Source of the DNA: Rhinopomastus cyanomelas
Taxonomy: Eukaryota > Chordata > Aves > Bucerotiformes > Rhinopomastidae
Assembly (NCBI GenBank): GCA_013400115.1
Contig: VXBP01009035.1
Coordinates: forward strand, 180,963 to 244,962
Length of the DNA stretch: 64,000 nucleotides
Direction: 5' to 3'
Shown here: positions 10,571 to 22,230 of the stretch, in pieces
Layout: each line of letters begins with the position of its first letter
How positions within the stretch are numbered: the stretch's first letter is position 1
Program-made: the position numbers and the translations under genes
The notes under the pieces: generated by a model
What the model was told of the DNA's origin: nothing
Database searches by the model: none
What the model saw: only the letters and a program-made list of their open reading frames with translations

Positions 10571-12589
10571 GGAAAGCTACCAGATAATTCAAACGGTTGC
10601 TAACCTGCTGAGTCTTGCTGACCCGCTAAGCAGACAGGGAAGAGAGCATGAGATGTTCCCTATTATATACAGAAGAAAGAAGACAACTTATTTCAGCCTC
10701 ACAAGACTTTGGAAACAAATTCAGTAGCTCATGCACTCCTTTAAGGAGAAGCCATAGGGCTGTGCAACCATGCCAGGAGTGCAGGCGTTTTGCTGTGTGC
10801 AGCCCGCGCTGTCATCGATGGGCATCTTTAAAGCTGTGAAGTCAGGAGCTCCAAAGTTGTGAAATGCAAAGCCAGTTTTATCTGAACCCATTGTTTGGCA
10901 AGAGTATGCCCTGCTCTTTAATTACTCGAGCACATACTGGTTTGCCAGCAGAACGCCTGCCTCGGGTCACAGCATGGAGGTGCCTCACTTAGTGTGCAGC
11001 CAGTTAATGTTTTGTTATCCCTGTTGTTTGAACTGTCTTATTTGCTGCCTGGTACCCAAATCCAGCTCCAAAACCTGACGCTGATTCTCCCACAGGTTTC
11101 CCGGTGGTGCTCTTTGGAAAGCCATTTGATAACTTCATAAATATTAATTATATTATTTTCACAATTTATCTGAAAAAGGAAAGGATAGTATTTACAGATC
11201 ACATCCTTGAACTCAGGAGGAACCTTCTAATTTATAAAGAACACCTGTACAGTTCTAAAGATCTAGGGAAGCCAAGATTTGCAGCAAGTGATAACTCTGC
11301 CCCATTGAACAGAGGGCTAGTACAGGTTCGTCTCTCCCTAGCCTATTATACTTTCTGGCTATTTCCAGCTTCTGTTTGTTTCTTCTGAGTCAGCACGAGT
11401 TTATCTCCTACTCTCTAAGCTCCTGCCTCCTGTTTAGATTTTTCATCTTGGCTCTAATCTTTTGCTTTTAATTGCTGCTTTTCTCTCTTGCTTCGTTTCA
11501 TATATTGTGATCTTTTGCCTTTGCTCTTTCCTTTCTCCCTGAATTTCTAACCTTCTTCCTGATCTTGCCAGCTTTAGGCGTCCTTTTTCATTTAGTGTCT
11601 CAGCTAATCTTTTTGGATGGCCATCTGCACTCCAGCCTCACCAATAGCTCTACTCCAGCTACTGTCACTGCTCCAAGTGCAGCAGTTATGAAAATCAGTT
11701 CTTTTGTCACGTACCTGGATGCACCTAATGAAATGTACAATCCATGCTCATTGCTAAAGCTACTGTTTAACAGCCAGATCCAACCATAAGATTTAGAAAG
11801 TCAAGGGGGAACTACCATGGTAACGCCTTGCCTTCTTTCCCATCCTTCCATGAGTCTTCACGAGAAGGCTCATGAGAGTCTTCATGAGAAACTGTCAGTG
11901 TTTGAGCCTTCAAGTCCACAGCGCAGACACAGTCGACCCAGTGGAATTTAACTGCTCCTGAAACTGTCTTTCACACAAGTGATCCTGTTAAGTGATGAAA
12001 ACTCTCACATAAACAACCCCCATGACTGGGCATTAACCTGCTGTGGAATTATCCTTTCTTTTCCACCTTACTAAAACTAACATTTGGGCGGGGGGGGGCT
12101 GCATGTCAGAATCATTTGTCTTCTGTTGGTGCTGTCTGTTTTCCCTGGCAGGGATTCATCCATGCTTAGAGCATGGACTACAGACTCAAGACTTGAGTGT
12201 TACATTTAGCAAGGTTTCTGAAGCTCTCTCATATGAAGGCAAGAGTGCAAATCACATTTGAAAAGTGATTGGTTCAATAGAGTATTTGTCCACTAGACTA
12301 TTTGCAAGAACAATAACATGAAGCAATTGGTCCCCTTCTGTACTTTTATATACTAAGGTTTTCTTGAAAATTACCCCTGTACCACCAAAAATTTTTGTTG
12401 TCCTAAAGCAGTCATTACCTGCTGAAGTTAAAGGTGATGACCTTTCTTAGGCAGCCTCTAGATCAATCCAGTTAAAGGCAGCTTTAACATAAAAGAATCT
12501 CACAAGTTACAGTCTTAGGGCTGTACAGGCTCAGAACTTTTGCTTTTCTAACAAGAGGTCAATACATTAAGTACCTGAAACCTGTAACA
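10571..12589. other. No gene seen; pyrimidine-rich interval and G-run
   Basis: About 2 kb without CR1. 11390-11580 is T/C-rich, and a nine-base G-run sits near 12089. Small frames (11104-11388, 12043-12261) have no domain. Confidence 0.5.
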
Positions 12590-12875
12590 AATGTCTCAGT
12601 GGCATCCAATGATAGGATAAGGGGCCATGAGTGTGAGCTGAAACATGGGAGGTTCCACATCAATATGAGAAGGAACTTCTTCACGGTGAGGGTGACGGAG
12701 CACTGGAACAGGCTGTCCAGGGGAGTTGTGGAGTCTCCTTCTCTGGAGATGCTTACAGTCCACCTGGAAGTGTCCCTGTGTGACTTGATCTAGGGGATCC
12801 TGCTGTGGCTGAGGGTATTGGACTAGATGAACTTTTGAGGTCCTTTTCAATACCTAATGTTCTGTGATTCTGTGT
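12590..12875 (+). mobile_element. CR1 LINE 3' fragment (young)
   Basis: GGCATCCAATGATAGGATAAG to ATGTTCTGTGATTCTGTG. Its frame reads ASNDRIRGHECELKHGRFHI. Confidence 0.95.
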
Positions 12876-12896
12876 GTGACTATGTCATGAGTACAT

Positions 12897-13007
12897 AGAA
12901 TCATAATGGATTGGAAGGAACCTTGAAAGGTCATCCAGTCCAATCCCCCTGCCACAGCAGGATCACCTAGACCAAGTTGCACAGGAACACAACCAGGCAG
13001 GTTGAAG
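12897..13007 (-). mobile_element. CR1 LINE 3' fragment (young)
   Basis: AGAATCATAATGGATTGGAAG to ACACAACCAGGCAGGTTG. Lies tail to tail with 12590-12875, 21 bp apart. Confidence 0.92.
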
Positions 13008-14725
13008 ATGAAGAAAACATCTTTCCACCAACACATAGACCTACACACAAATGCTTTTATGTTACAGAACTTACTGGTGATCAAGACGACATTGACTTGA
13101 CTGCAACTAGAACTACAGGAAATACTTGTTCATTGCGAGTTATTGTGTTTCTTTGACATGTCATAACCCAATAAATAAATCACTGCAGCATCCTGATCAC
13201 ATCTATTTACCACACTCATATACTCTCATCAAATGTATATTTGATAGGTATCAAATATAATACTTCATTATATTTCAATTTTATTTAATTAAAGTATTTC
13301 ACACTACTACGCTTTTCAAAAACAGATGTCAAGCTGAAGACTGCCAATCAGAAATGTTAAATCTAGCCCCAAGATCACAGTGTTATTTCTACGCTTTTTC
13401 TGAATAATTTTCTGAGGAGCTCCAGTACTTTTTACTCTGATAGCCACCATCATCCCACTAAAGAAACAAAAAGAAACTCCAGCTCAAACAGGAAACTCGC
13501 TGTGCTCACATTGAAGGGATGCAATCCCCAGCAGTCTTCAGAGCAGACCCATAATGGTAGAAGCACTGAATATTAAAGAGGCACCAGTGTTATAAAAGGA
13601 ATTGCACAGGGAGAACCACAGGACCAAGGAACATTGTGATTTAAGGTAAGAGGATGACAAGCTGCTGGATGACACTAATGCCTTGGCAAGTTTGGAAATG
13701 ACTTGAGACTTAGAAATGACTTGTGAGTACATTATGAAAGCAAAGCAGAGATTAAAGCTTGGTGGGTTTCTCACAACTTTAGGCAGTCAGAATGAAAATA
13801 TAGTCTTGGTGTAGGAAATACTGTTTCTGCTTCCAGTCTTCACCAGTCTGATGTGAGATCTAATGGGCTGAGGCAGGTTAGCAGGCAAAGTCTGCAGGTA
13901 CTCAGTGTCTTTCAAAAAGACCACAATGGACTGATGAGTCGTTGTAGCCTGTTACATTTGCAAAACTCACTATAGAAGCTGTGATGTTAGGAAGAAACCC
14001 TCCTGATCCCTTAGAAAAGGTCTCGATGACCAGCAAGAACAAACGAGCCAAGAAGACTCACAACAGAGGAAGAAAAATATTAAAATCATCTCAGAAGAGA
14101 AGCAGTTGTCATAACCACGTCCAGCTAAGGAATGCTGGCTATTAGAGGACCAGAGTGGATCAGAAGTTTGTCAGCTTACATATCACATAAGAGAGGACTA
14201 CATATGTATTAGAAAGCCACACAAAGATTAAACAAGAATACAGTGGGATTTTTGATATATTTTGGGGGTAACCAGAACAATTCTTTCAATGAGACAGTAT
14301 TTATTTCAATTCAGTGTCTCTAAATGAAAGAACAATAGCTCTCTACAGGCAGAGCTTTCACTTAGAGCTCTTATGAGATAGAAAGGGAATTTGCCAGGTA
14401 CCCATGAGGTTCTCACCAAGGAACAGGGCAAGCTGAATGGCTCTAATAATTCCTTACCATCCTATAAAAAAGTGAGATCTGACTGTGAAAGCATCTGACA
14501 AAACATTTACTAGTGACTTATTCTCACTATTGCCAGTAAAAAGCCACTGTGACAGACAGCTGACAGTAATACTTAAGTCCTTGCTGTGAACTTGCAGCCT
14601 GAGAAGTAAAGTGACATAAAGAAACTCTGACAAGAAGGGGGAATAATGTGTTCCACCCATTAGCATTTATAAAGGATGCTCCTGCTCGCAGAGCTGCAGT
14701 CCTTCTGGTTTTGCTTATCCACCAA
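13008..14725. other. No gene seen
   Basis: AT-rich single-copy sequence. The 13538-13774 minus frame is low-complexity Ser-rich and not convincing. Confidence 0.5.
13236..13259. repeat. Perfect short palindrome (11-bp arms)
   Basis: TATATTTGATA, spacer GG, TATCAAATATA. It sits in AT-rich DNA, so it may be chance. Confidence 0.7.
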
Positions 14726-14922
14726 GAATCATAGAAGCATTAGGGATTGGAAGGAACCTTGAAAGCTCATCTAGTCCAATCCCCCTGACACAGCAGGATC
14801 ACCTAGACCAAGTCACACAGGAACACATCCAGGTGGGTTTTAAACATCTCCAGTGAAAGAGACTCCACAACCTCCCTGGGCAGCCTGGTCCAGTGCTCCA
14901 TCACCCTCACTGTGAAGTAGGA
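14726..14922 (-). mobile_element. CR1 LINE 3' fragment (young)
   Basis: AGAATCATAGAAGCATTAGG through CTCCATCACCCTCACTGTG. Confidence 0.93.
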
Positions 14923-16095
14923 TGCAAGGTCATAAAACAACACGTGTGATTCTCTCTAGGAAGGCAGAGCTCTCCACATTGAGCTCAGACCATTGATTTC
15001 AGAGCACGCAGCTTTTGAAGCACGAGAAGCACTAATAGATTTGGACAGCACGTTGAGGATTCCAGATTGCACTCGGCCACCGTTGCCCTTCTGCCTGTTT
15101 GTCCCTACAGAAAGTGCGGCAACAGCCGCCGTGTGTTACATGGCTCTCCTGAAGGCTCTCAGGCATTAAGTGAGCTTAATCAAGAGAAGTGTGAAATCAC
15201 AGCAAAGCCAGTGCTTCCTGTTTTGCAGATGGTGAGCTGCCAGAAAGGATGAGCCCAGAATTTAATTGCAAGGCTGATAAGAAAGGCAGGCAAGACGGGA
15301 AGGTACGTGTTGTGGTGTGGGCAGACCATTACATAACAGCGAAGCTGTTGCACATGTGGTCCTGTATGAATCAACATGCGCTAAAAAAATGGCACCATCC
15401 ATGTTTTTCCATACTCCAGAAACAGAGATAAAATATCCAAGCTCTTTGTCTCCACACTGGATGCTAAAGGTTCAGTTAACTGAGATAACTAGGGGTTTCA
15501 CTTGGCTGAAGCACTCGTGCACAATGGTGTCTTCTGTACAGTATCCTCCATAACTTCCCCTCTTTGTGCAGCCTTATTTATGACTTCTGCCTTTCAGGTG
15601 GAGCTTGGCTGACTCTAGTCACATATTTGTTATGATTCATGTAAGATCCTTGCCTTTTAAAGAAAACTTCAGGCTGCAAACTCAAGGAGGAGAGGTAGAA
15701 CCTTGGAAGAAGGTAACTCTTGGGATGGAGGTGCATTTTGACATTACAGTGACGTTGCAATGAGCAAAGTACAACATTTTGTCAAAAGATGACAGATTGT
15801 TGGCCCAGGATCAGAAGTACATAGCTTTTCAGCTCCAAACTGGTCCAAAGTGCCACTAGGCTCCCTTAGCACGCAGTAACATCCCACACAACCTGGCCAC
15901 AGTGTCTTTATGCCACTTCACCTTTTGTTTAGTCACTATAGTTGCAGGTCTTGTCGCTCAGTATTCTCCATAGAATGGATTCCTGTGTCCCCAAATGCCT
16001 CTTCAACCCTATACCCTTCCTTAATGTGCAAACAATGCCTTCTCTTTAATATGTCCAATTTCCAAGCCACCTCTGGTGATCATTCTACCTGCCCA
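14923..16095. other. No feature seen
   Basis: Single-copy sequence. Overlapping frames around 15067-15553 occupy three frames and two strands, which argues against coding. Confidence 0.5.
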
Positions 16096-16167
16096 TGGCT
16101 GAGGGGTTTGGAACTAGATGATCTTTAAGGTGTTTTCCAACCCAACTCATCCTGTGATTCTGTGAAC
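16096..16167 (+). mobile_element. CR1 LINE 3' tail (older)
   Basis: GGAACTAGATGATCTTTAAGG, then CATCCTGTGATTCTGTGA. Differs from young copies in the distal tail. Confidence 0.82.
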
Positions 16168-16311
16168 ATCACTGGCAGTGTAAACAAAAGGCAGCTGTTT
16201 TCTCTGGCCTGCCTGCAGGATCAAACTGCTTGACTGCAGTAGCCATAAACTGACTGATAAAAGGCAAAGTTGCTTCATTTTGATCAAGAAACCAAAAAGC
16301 TTATTACTTAG

Positions 16312-16400
16312 AAATCATAGAATCATTAGGGATTGGAAGGGAACTTGGAAGATCATCTAGTCCAATCCCCCTGACACAGCAGGATCACCTAGACCAAGTC
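16312..16400 (-). mobile_element. CR1 LINE 3' tail (young) in a chimeric tail
   Basis: AAATCATAGAATCATTAGGG to CACCTAGACCAAGTC. Joined without a spacer to an older-group CR1 piece. Confidence 0.92.
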
Positions 16401-16487
16401 ATAGAATCAGTCAGGGTTAGAAGGGACCACAGGATCATCCCATTCCAACTCCCCTGCCATGGGCAGGGACAGCCCACCCTAGACCAA
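16401..16487 (-). mobile_element. CR1 LINE 3' tail (older group) in a chimeric tail
   Basis: ATAGAATCAGTCAGGGTTAG to AGCCCACCCTAGACC. Same orientation as the preceding young tail. Confidence 0.88.
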
Positions 16488-16714
16488 AAGCAAACTCTTT
16501 TTTAACTTGCACCCCCACGCCAAGGAGCCACATGCACATGTGCTGCTCATGTGTATATTTAATATCCACGTGGTGGACACGCACGCGCAGATCCTTATAG
16601 GGGAATGTTTTTTTGTTCTTTAGAAATAGATTTTACCCTAAAGCAAGGAAACATCCTATGGCACGCTAAGAAATTTTCAAAGAGCTAATTGTGACTTGTA
16701 GCATGGGGTGCTGT

Positions 16715-17362
16715 CTCTAGGCATGTTCAAGGACAGGAGGGTCATTAGAAACAGTCAGCATGGCTTCACCAAGAGGAAGTCATGCTTGCCCAACCTGATA
16801 GCCTTTTATGAGGGCATAACCAGGTGGATAGATCATGGCAGAGCAGTGGATGTGGTCTATCTGGACTTCAGTAAGGCATTTGACACTGTCTCACACAGCA
16901 TCCTCACAGTCAAACTGAAGCAGTGTGGACTGGATGAAGCAACAAAAATGATGAAGGAAGTGGAACACCTGCCTTATGAGGAAAGGCTGAGGGAGCTGGG
17001 TCTCTACTTTGGAGAGAAAGAGACTGAGGGGTGACATCATTAATGTCTATAAATATGTGCAGAGTGGGTGTCAGGAGGATGGAGCCAGGTTCTGCTCAGT
17101 GTCATCTAGTGATAGGACAAGGGCAGTGGGTGTGAGCTGGAGCAGAGGAGGTTCCACATCAATATGAGAAGGAATTTCATGGTGAGGGTGATTGAGCACT
17201 GGAACAGGCTGCCTAGGGTGGGTGTGGAGTCTCCTTCTCTAGAGACATTTAAAACCCACCTGGATGTGTTCCTGTGTGACTTGGTCTAGGTGATCCTGCT
17301 GTGGCAGGGGGATTGGACTAGATGACCTTCCGAGGTCCTTTCCAATCCCTAATGTTCTTAGA
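16715..17362 (+). mobile_element. CR1 LINE with reverse transcriptase motif and internal deletion
   Basis: Residues read QHGFTKRKSC, then AVDVVYLDFSKAFDTVSHSI, the conserved RT palm region with the first catalytic Asp (YLDF). The frame then jumps at about 16935 to MMKEVEHLPYEERLRELGL, a region normally far downstream in ORF2. The rest of the RT is deleted, yet the reading frame is kept for about 30 codons. The copy continues to a nearly complete 3' end (CCAATCCCTAATGTTCTTAG). No active enzyme is possible. Confidence 0.95.
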
Positions 17363-17748
17363 TACTTCTAATCATTGTCTTACTGTTCTATATAAGTTGG
17401 TAGTGACAAAGTTGTGCTCATATCTATCTGTCCAGGGCAAGAAGGTATCCCTACGCTTCTTTAATGTTGAAAGAAGTAGAGAAATATAAGAGCTGTCAGT
17501 CAGAAAGGAAGTCAATAATGAGTGAAGTACAAAATCCATACTTGTCTGAAGAACTGTCCAGAAATGCCTGAAGCACCACGATCTTGATGTCTGGATTGTA
17601 AAAATCAACTTCACAAACCAAGTGCCAGGATTTCAAAGTTTGTGTCATCTAGTGAAAGAACAGCCAATGTGGAACAAAACACTTGTGGAAACTTCTCCAA
17701 GCACCAGGCATTTAGCTGCTTCTGTGGGTTTTTTACAAGGGTTTTCCA
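17363..17748. other. No feature seen
   Basis: Single-copy AT-rich sequence. Confidence 0.5.
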
Positions 17749-17850
17749 ATCACAGAATCATAGAACTGTTCAGGTTGGAAAAGACCAACCATCTACCCTA
17801 CCTGACAAGTTCACCCCAAACCATATCCTTCAACTCCTCATCCACAATGA
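17749..17850 (-). mobile_element. CR1 LINE 3' fragment (older)
   Basis: TCACAGAATCATAGAACTG, GTTCAGGTTGGAAAAGACC, ACAAGTTCACCCCAAACC. Confidence 0.8.
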
Positions 17851-18499
17851 GCTTTCTATTTCTATAATGCAGAAGGAAAGGCATAATGCACCAATATTTA
17901 TAAGTGTCACTAATTCCAGTGGCTGCTTTTCTCTCCTAGCTCCAAAAGAAAACTCAACGTTATCTATGAAAGTCACTAAGATGATGCAAATGTTTTGCAC
18001 CACAATGAGGGAGTTAAAAAATAGCAGTGAGAGTAAAACAATCTCCTTTACATTGCACAGATTTGGAGTATCTCTGAATAGCATAGATTTCATACATTTC
18101 CAAAAGGAGTTTCTCTCTGTAAGACAACATACTGTAAGCTTTTAATATCTAAACAGAGAACGTACTTAAGGGGTTTGGATTGCTCATATTTGAGCTGGGA
18201 AATCTTAACGAATGCTACCTAAAACACATGATCCTCTGTTATGATTGTTGATTTTTTTCAGTGTATAAAAAGAAGAGGATCAATAGTCAGGAAAGGAGTG
18301 TTGACCGAGAAACCATCCCTTTAAATCTCTAGACATGAGTTTTTCTGTGAATGGTCCACAAATTCAACCCGAGTTCCAGTAACAAAATAAGGACTAAAAA
18401 CTAGCAAATTGAAATGTAAGAGAAATGCCAAAATACATATTTCCATCTATTGTTTTTAGGAACTTGAATATGGAGCAGGTCACCATCTCCATGCCACTA
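17851..18499. other. No feature seen
   Basis: AT-rich. The 167-codon frame at 17642-18145 starts before and runs through the old CR1 piece and has no domain. Confidence 0.5.
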
Positions 18500-18772
18500 T
18501 CTCCCAGCATCTAATGACAGGATGAGGGGCAATGGTTGTGAGCTGGAACATAGGAGGGTCCCTATGAATGTGAAAAGGACCTTCTTCCCAGTGAGGGTGA
18601 CAGAGCACTGGAACAGGCTGCCAAGGGTGGTTGTGGAGTCTCCTTCACTGGAGATCTTCAAGACCCGCGTGGATGTGTTCCTGTGTGACTTGGTCTAGGT
18701 GATCCTGCTGTGGCAGGGGGATTGGACTAGATGATCTTTTGAGGTCCCTTCCAATCCCTAATGATTGTATGA
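18500..18772 (+). mobile_element. CR1 LINE 3' fragment (young)
   Basis: CATCTAATGACAGGATGAGG to CCAATCCCTAATGATTGTATG. Confidence 0.95.
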
Positions 18773-20556
18773 ATTCTCCCTTTTTTTTATTAAAGGATTC
18801 GTTCTGTGCTTTGAGGTAAGCTATGGCATCTCACTGCCATAGACTGATTATCGTCAGTGTCTTGATTAGTTGATATCTGAACCCAAAGGATGACTATTTA
18901 ATATCAGAAAAAAATATTCCAAGCTCCTTGGTACTTTTTTAGTACTCCTTTAATATTTCAATAGAAAGCAGAACATCCTCTCTGCTACAGAAGATGGGAA
19001 ATGCATTGCAAAATTTTTATTGTAAGAGACAGTACTTGCAATTCTGTGCAGAACAAAATGGGATTCGTGGTGGAAGCTAGAATCCACATGGACTTTGCAA
19101 GTTCTGACCACAATTCTATCGGAGAAGTAAAGCTAAGTTTAGAAAAGAACAATTCCTATGTTTCCAGTTGTGTGCATTACGCAAAGTGCATTTTATGCTT
19201 CTCCTGGAAAGCACAGATGGACTAATAAATAATTAGCTGGCCAGACATCATTATTGAACAGTGCATAATTAACTTTGAAAATTCTTATACCTTAGCTCCT
19301 TTCCATCTTATCAAAGAAGAGTCTTCTGCACTAGTCTTTATATCTCAGATATATTTGATTGTCTTTAACTTTTGTGTCTAACCGACAGCTTTTGAACAGA
19401 GCTCTTGTATCTGCTTTTTAGCAAGGGACAAATACAAAGTTTGAAAGCCAACTCCAGGTATTTGTTCATAGACATGCTAGAAAAATGAAAACATCAGCTG
19501 TTTCTAAAATAGGTGAAAGCACAGAGGCTTCACTGAAAAAAATTAACGGTATCTAGACCCATCCATTACGGGCAGGCACTTTCTTATTTGAGACTAATGC
19601 AAATAAAATTCACAAGGACAGTAACTCTCACTAATAGCCAGGAAAACTTTACCCACTGTGTTCTAAGTCTGGAACACAAGTTGCTCACCCATAGGGATGC
19701 AAGCACCAATTATCAAAGTGTCCATACGCACACCCTTGTAGGCTTAACACGCTAAGCTTGGCGATTGCTGGCTGAAGATCTCAGTACAGAGAGGGTCTGC
19801 AGAAAAGAGACCATGAAATAGTGAATGTAGGTTCTCCTGAAGATAGCTGGGATATATTTGTGACTCGTTACAGGCTGTGCAAGCAGCCATTTCAAATGAT
19901 TCAGTCCAAATTCTCTGTGCTTTTTCCTAAAGTCAGGAAGAACACCATTAGATGAAACAGAAAAGGAATGACGGATGAAAACGGCATCACTGAAAAGAAA
20001 ACCTGTCAGTCACTACTCTGCATTGATGAAAAGGACAGCTCAATCAGAGATTCAGCAGATGAGGCTGGTTTTTTTTGTCCTCATTTCCCCCCTCCCTCAA
20101 TTCTTTTCCATGGTGTATCATTGCAAATAATTATGATTCATAATTAGCTTGTGATTACATTACCAGAAAGGATAATTAAAATATCAGGGTGCATCCCTCT
20201 ATAAAGAGGCTTTCAAATCATGCTGTGACATTCACTGAGAAGCCAAAGAACAATTTTCAGAATCAGTCACTGTCTGTTGATTTCTATAATTCTGTGAAAA
20301 AAAAAATCATGTTTTTTGGAAATAAAGTCAGATTTAACTCGAGTTACACGCACACATATTCAGAAGGTCTTCCTCTGAAAGGCCTAAGTCTAACCAACAG
20401 AAGTTTCTAACAGTGTATTTTCTGAGAGGTAGAAAATGTTGAGTTACTAAGCAATGTATCTACAAGTAGGTGAGTAACCAGTCATCTCATACCACTCACC
20501 TCAACAGGCATGCACAAGTCACCACTAGTGTGGTGGTAACATCTCCCTTAAGAATA
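18773..20556. other. No gene seen; AT-rich element near 20100-20190
   Basis: 1.8 kb without CR1. 20100-20190 holds clustered homeobox-like words (ATAATTATGATTCATAATTAG, GATAATTAAAATATC). Confidence 0.45.
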
Positions 20557-20897
20557 AAGGCTGAGGGAGTTGGGTCTCTTGAGCTTGGAAAAAGGAGACT
20601 GAGAGGTGACCTCATTAATGTTTATAAATATGGAAAGGGTGGGTGTCAGAGCTAGGCTCTGCTCAGTGGCATCCAATGATAGGACAGTGGGCAATAGGTA
20701 TGAGTTGGAACATAGAAGGTTCCACTTAAATATGAGAAGGAATGTGAAGGGGGATTGTGAAGTCTCCTTCTCTGGAGGTGTTTAAAACCAGCCTGGACAT
20801 GTTCCTGTGTAACTTGGTCTTTGTGATCCTGCTCTGCCAAATGGGATTGGACTAGATGCTCTTTTGAGGTCCCTTCCAACTCCTAATGTTCTGTGAT
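20557..20897 (+). mobile_element. CR1 LINE 3' fragment (young)
   Basis: GGCTGAGGGAGTTGGGTCTC to TCCTAATGTTCTGTGAT, with an internal gap near 20735 where the ACAGAGCACTGGAACAGG block is missing. Confidence 0.94.
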
Positions 20898-21440
20898 AAA
20901 AGGATATAAACACAAAGTCTGAGTAAAGCTTGATGTACATAGTGCTAGAAAACCATCACTGATACCCCCAACAGCCATCTTCTCCTCTCCTTGTCTACTT
21001 CTTTAAATTGCTATTTGGCCAACATACAGGGCACTTTTAAGAAGCTACAATGCCCACTTCAGGACAACTTTGCATGGTCATAGTTTAAACAGTCCGCACT
21101 AGGGTTGGGAATACTGGGAAGACAATATCTGTCCTTATGGTCAAAATGAATCCATATTTGCAAGACTAAGACTGGCCTTGGTCCCTCATTTTCATAGATA
21201 GCATCATTAATTTTTTCAGTTGATAATACCACCAAGAATATACTTACAGAATCCATACTGATACTAGTACCAAGAATATATTTAAGAGAATCTATTCCAA
21301 TGAACATGAGCTGTGCTGTGGGTAAAGTATCATTGGAAAATTAAGGTGTAACATCAAACAATATGTTTTTAAAATTATTAATTGAACTACTCTGCTCATT
21401 CCCATATAAAGCTGCTTTCTGACAGATCAAGACTTACTTG
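20898..21440. other. No feature seen
   Basis: AT-rich single-copy sequence. Confidence 0.5.
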
Positions 21441-21565
21441 TCACAGAACAACAGAACATTAGGGATTGGAAGGGACCTCGAAAGATCATCTGGTCCAATC
21501 CCCCTGCCACTGCAGGATCACCTAGACCAAGTCACACAGGAACACATCCAGGTGGGTTTTTTTCA
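21441..21565 (-). mobile_element. CR1 LINE 3' fragment (young)
   Basis: ACAGAACAACAGAACATTAGG through CATCCAGGTGGGTTT. Confidence 0.92.
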
Positions 21566-21904
21566 GTTAACAACAAAACACAAGTGTTAGGAGTTATTTG
21601 TATGTATCAAGGGTAAAACAGACTTCACAGGACGGATTTACATACTATATTTAGCTTTAGCATACATTAGAACTGCCGAGAATAGCTACGCGTGCAATGC
21701 ACCACATATAATGAATTAACCTGAGAGAACAGAGCTGTGACTCTGAAAACATCCAATGCAATGGATAAACATTGTCAGTACTACAAGTGTTGCAAAGATG
21801 GCATTTAAATGTGAAGTAATAAAACAAAAAGGTGCCACTTCCTGAAACATTTGATCTTGTATACTGCAAATTCCACATTACTGGAAACTCAGAACAACTA
21901 GGGA

Positions 21905-22045
21905 TAATTATAGATAGGTATAAATAGGGATATAACATAATATCTAACCTATCTATAACTGCATCTGCATGTAGAACTATATTTATATCTATGTCTACAT
22001 CTAAATTTATATCTCTAGTCCTGCACCTACATTTATAGATATTCT
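21905..22045. repeat. Degenerate TATCTA/ACATCTA minisatellite
   Basis: Irregular repeats of ATATCTA, CTACATCTA and TATAGATA words over about 140 bp. Confidence 0.65.
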
Positions 22046-22183
22046 GCCTTACTCATACAGTCCAATTCTGTGCAGTCACATTAATTTGCTCCCTCTGAGT
22101 ATCACCACCATGTACAAGTATCTAGCCTGTAGATCCAATTGAATGTTCATGGGTTGTACATGCTATTTAAGCCATCCTAAATG

Positions 22184-22230
22184 ACGCCCACCAACCACCG
22201 GACGCCCACCAACCACCGGACGCCCACCGG
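22184..22230 (+). repeat. 18-bp tandem repeat (2.6 copies)
   Basis: Two perfect units of ACGCCCACCAACCACCGG plus a partial third. CpG-containing and GC-rich in an AT-rich setting. Confidence 0.95.

Noticed and set aside
17642..18145. 167-codon plus frame
   Set aside because: Runs through an old antisense CR1 piece and AT-rich DNA; no domain, and competing frames on both strands.
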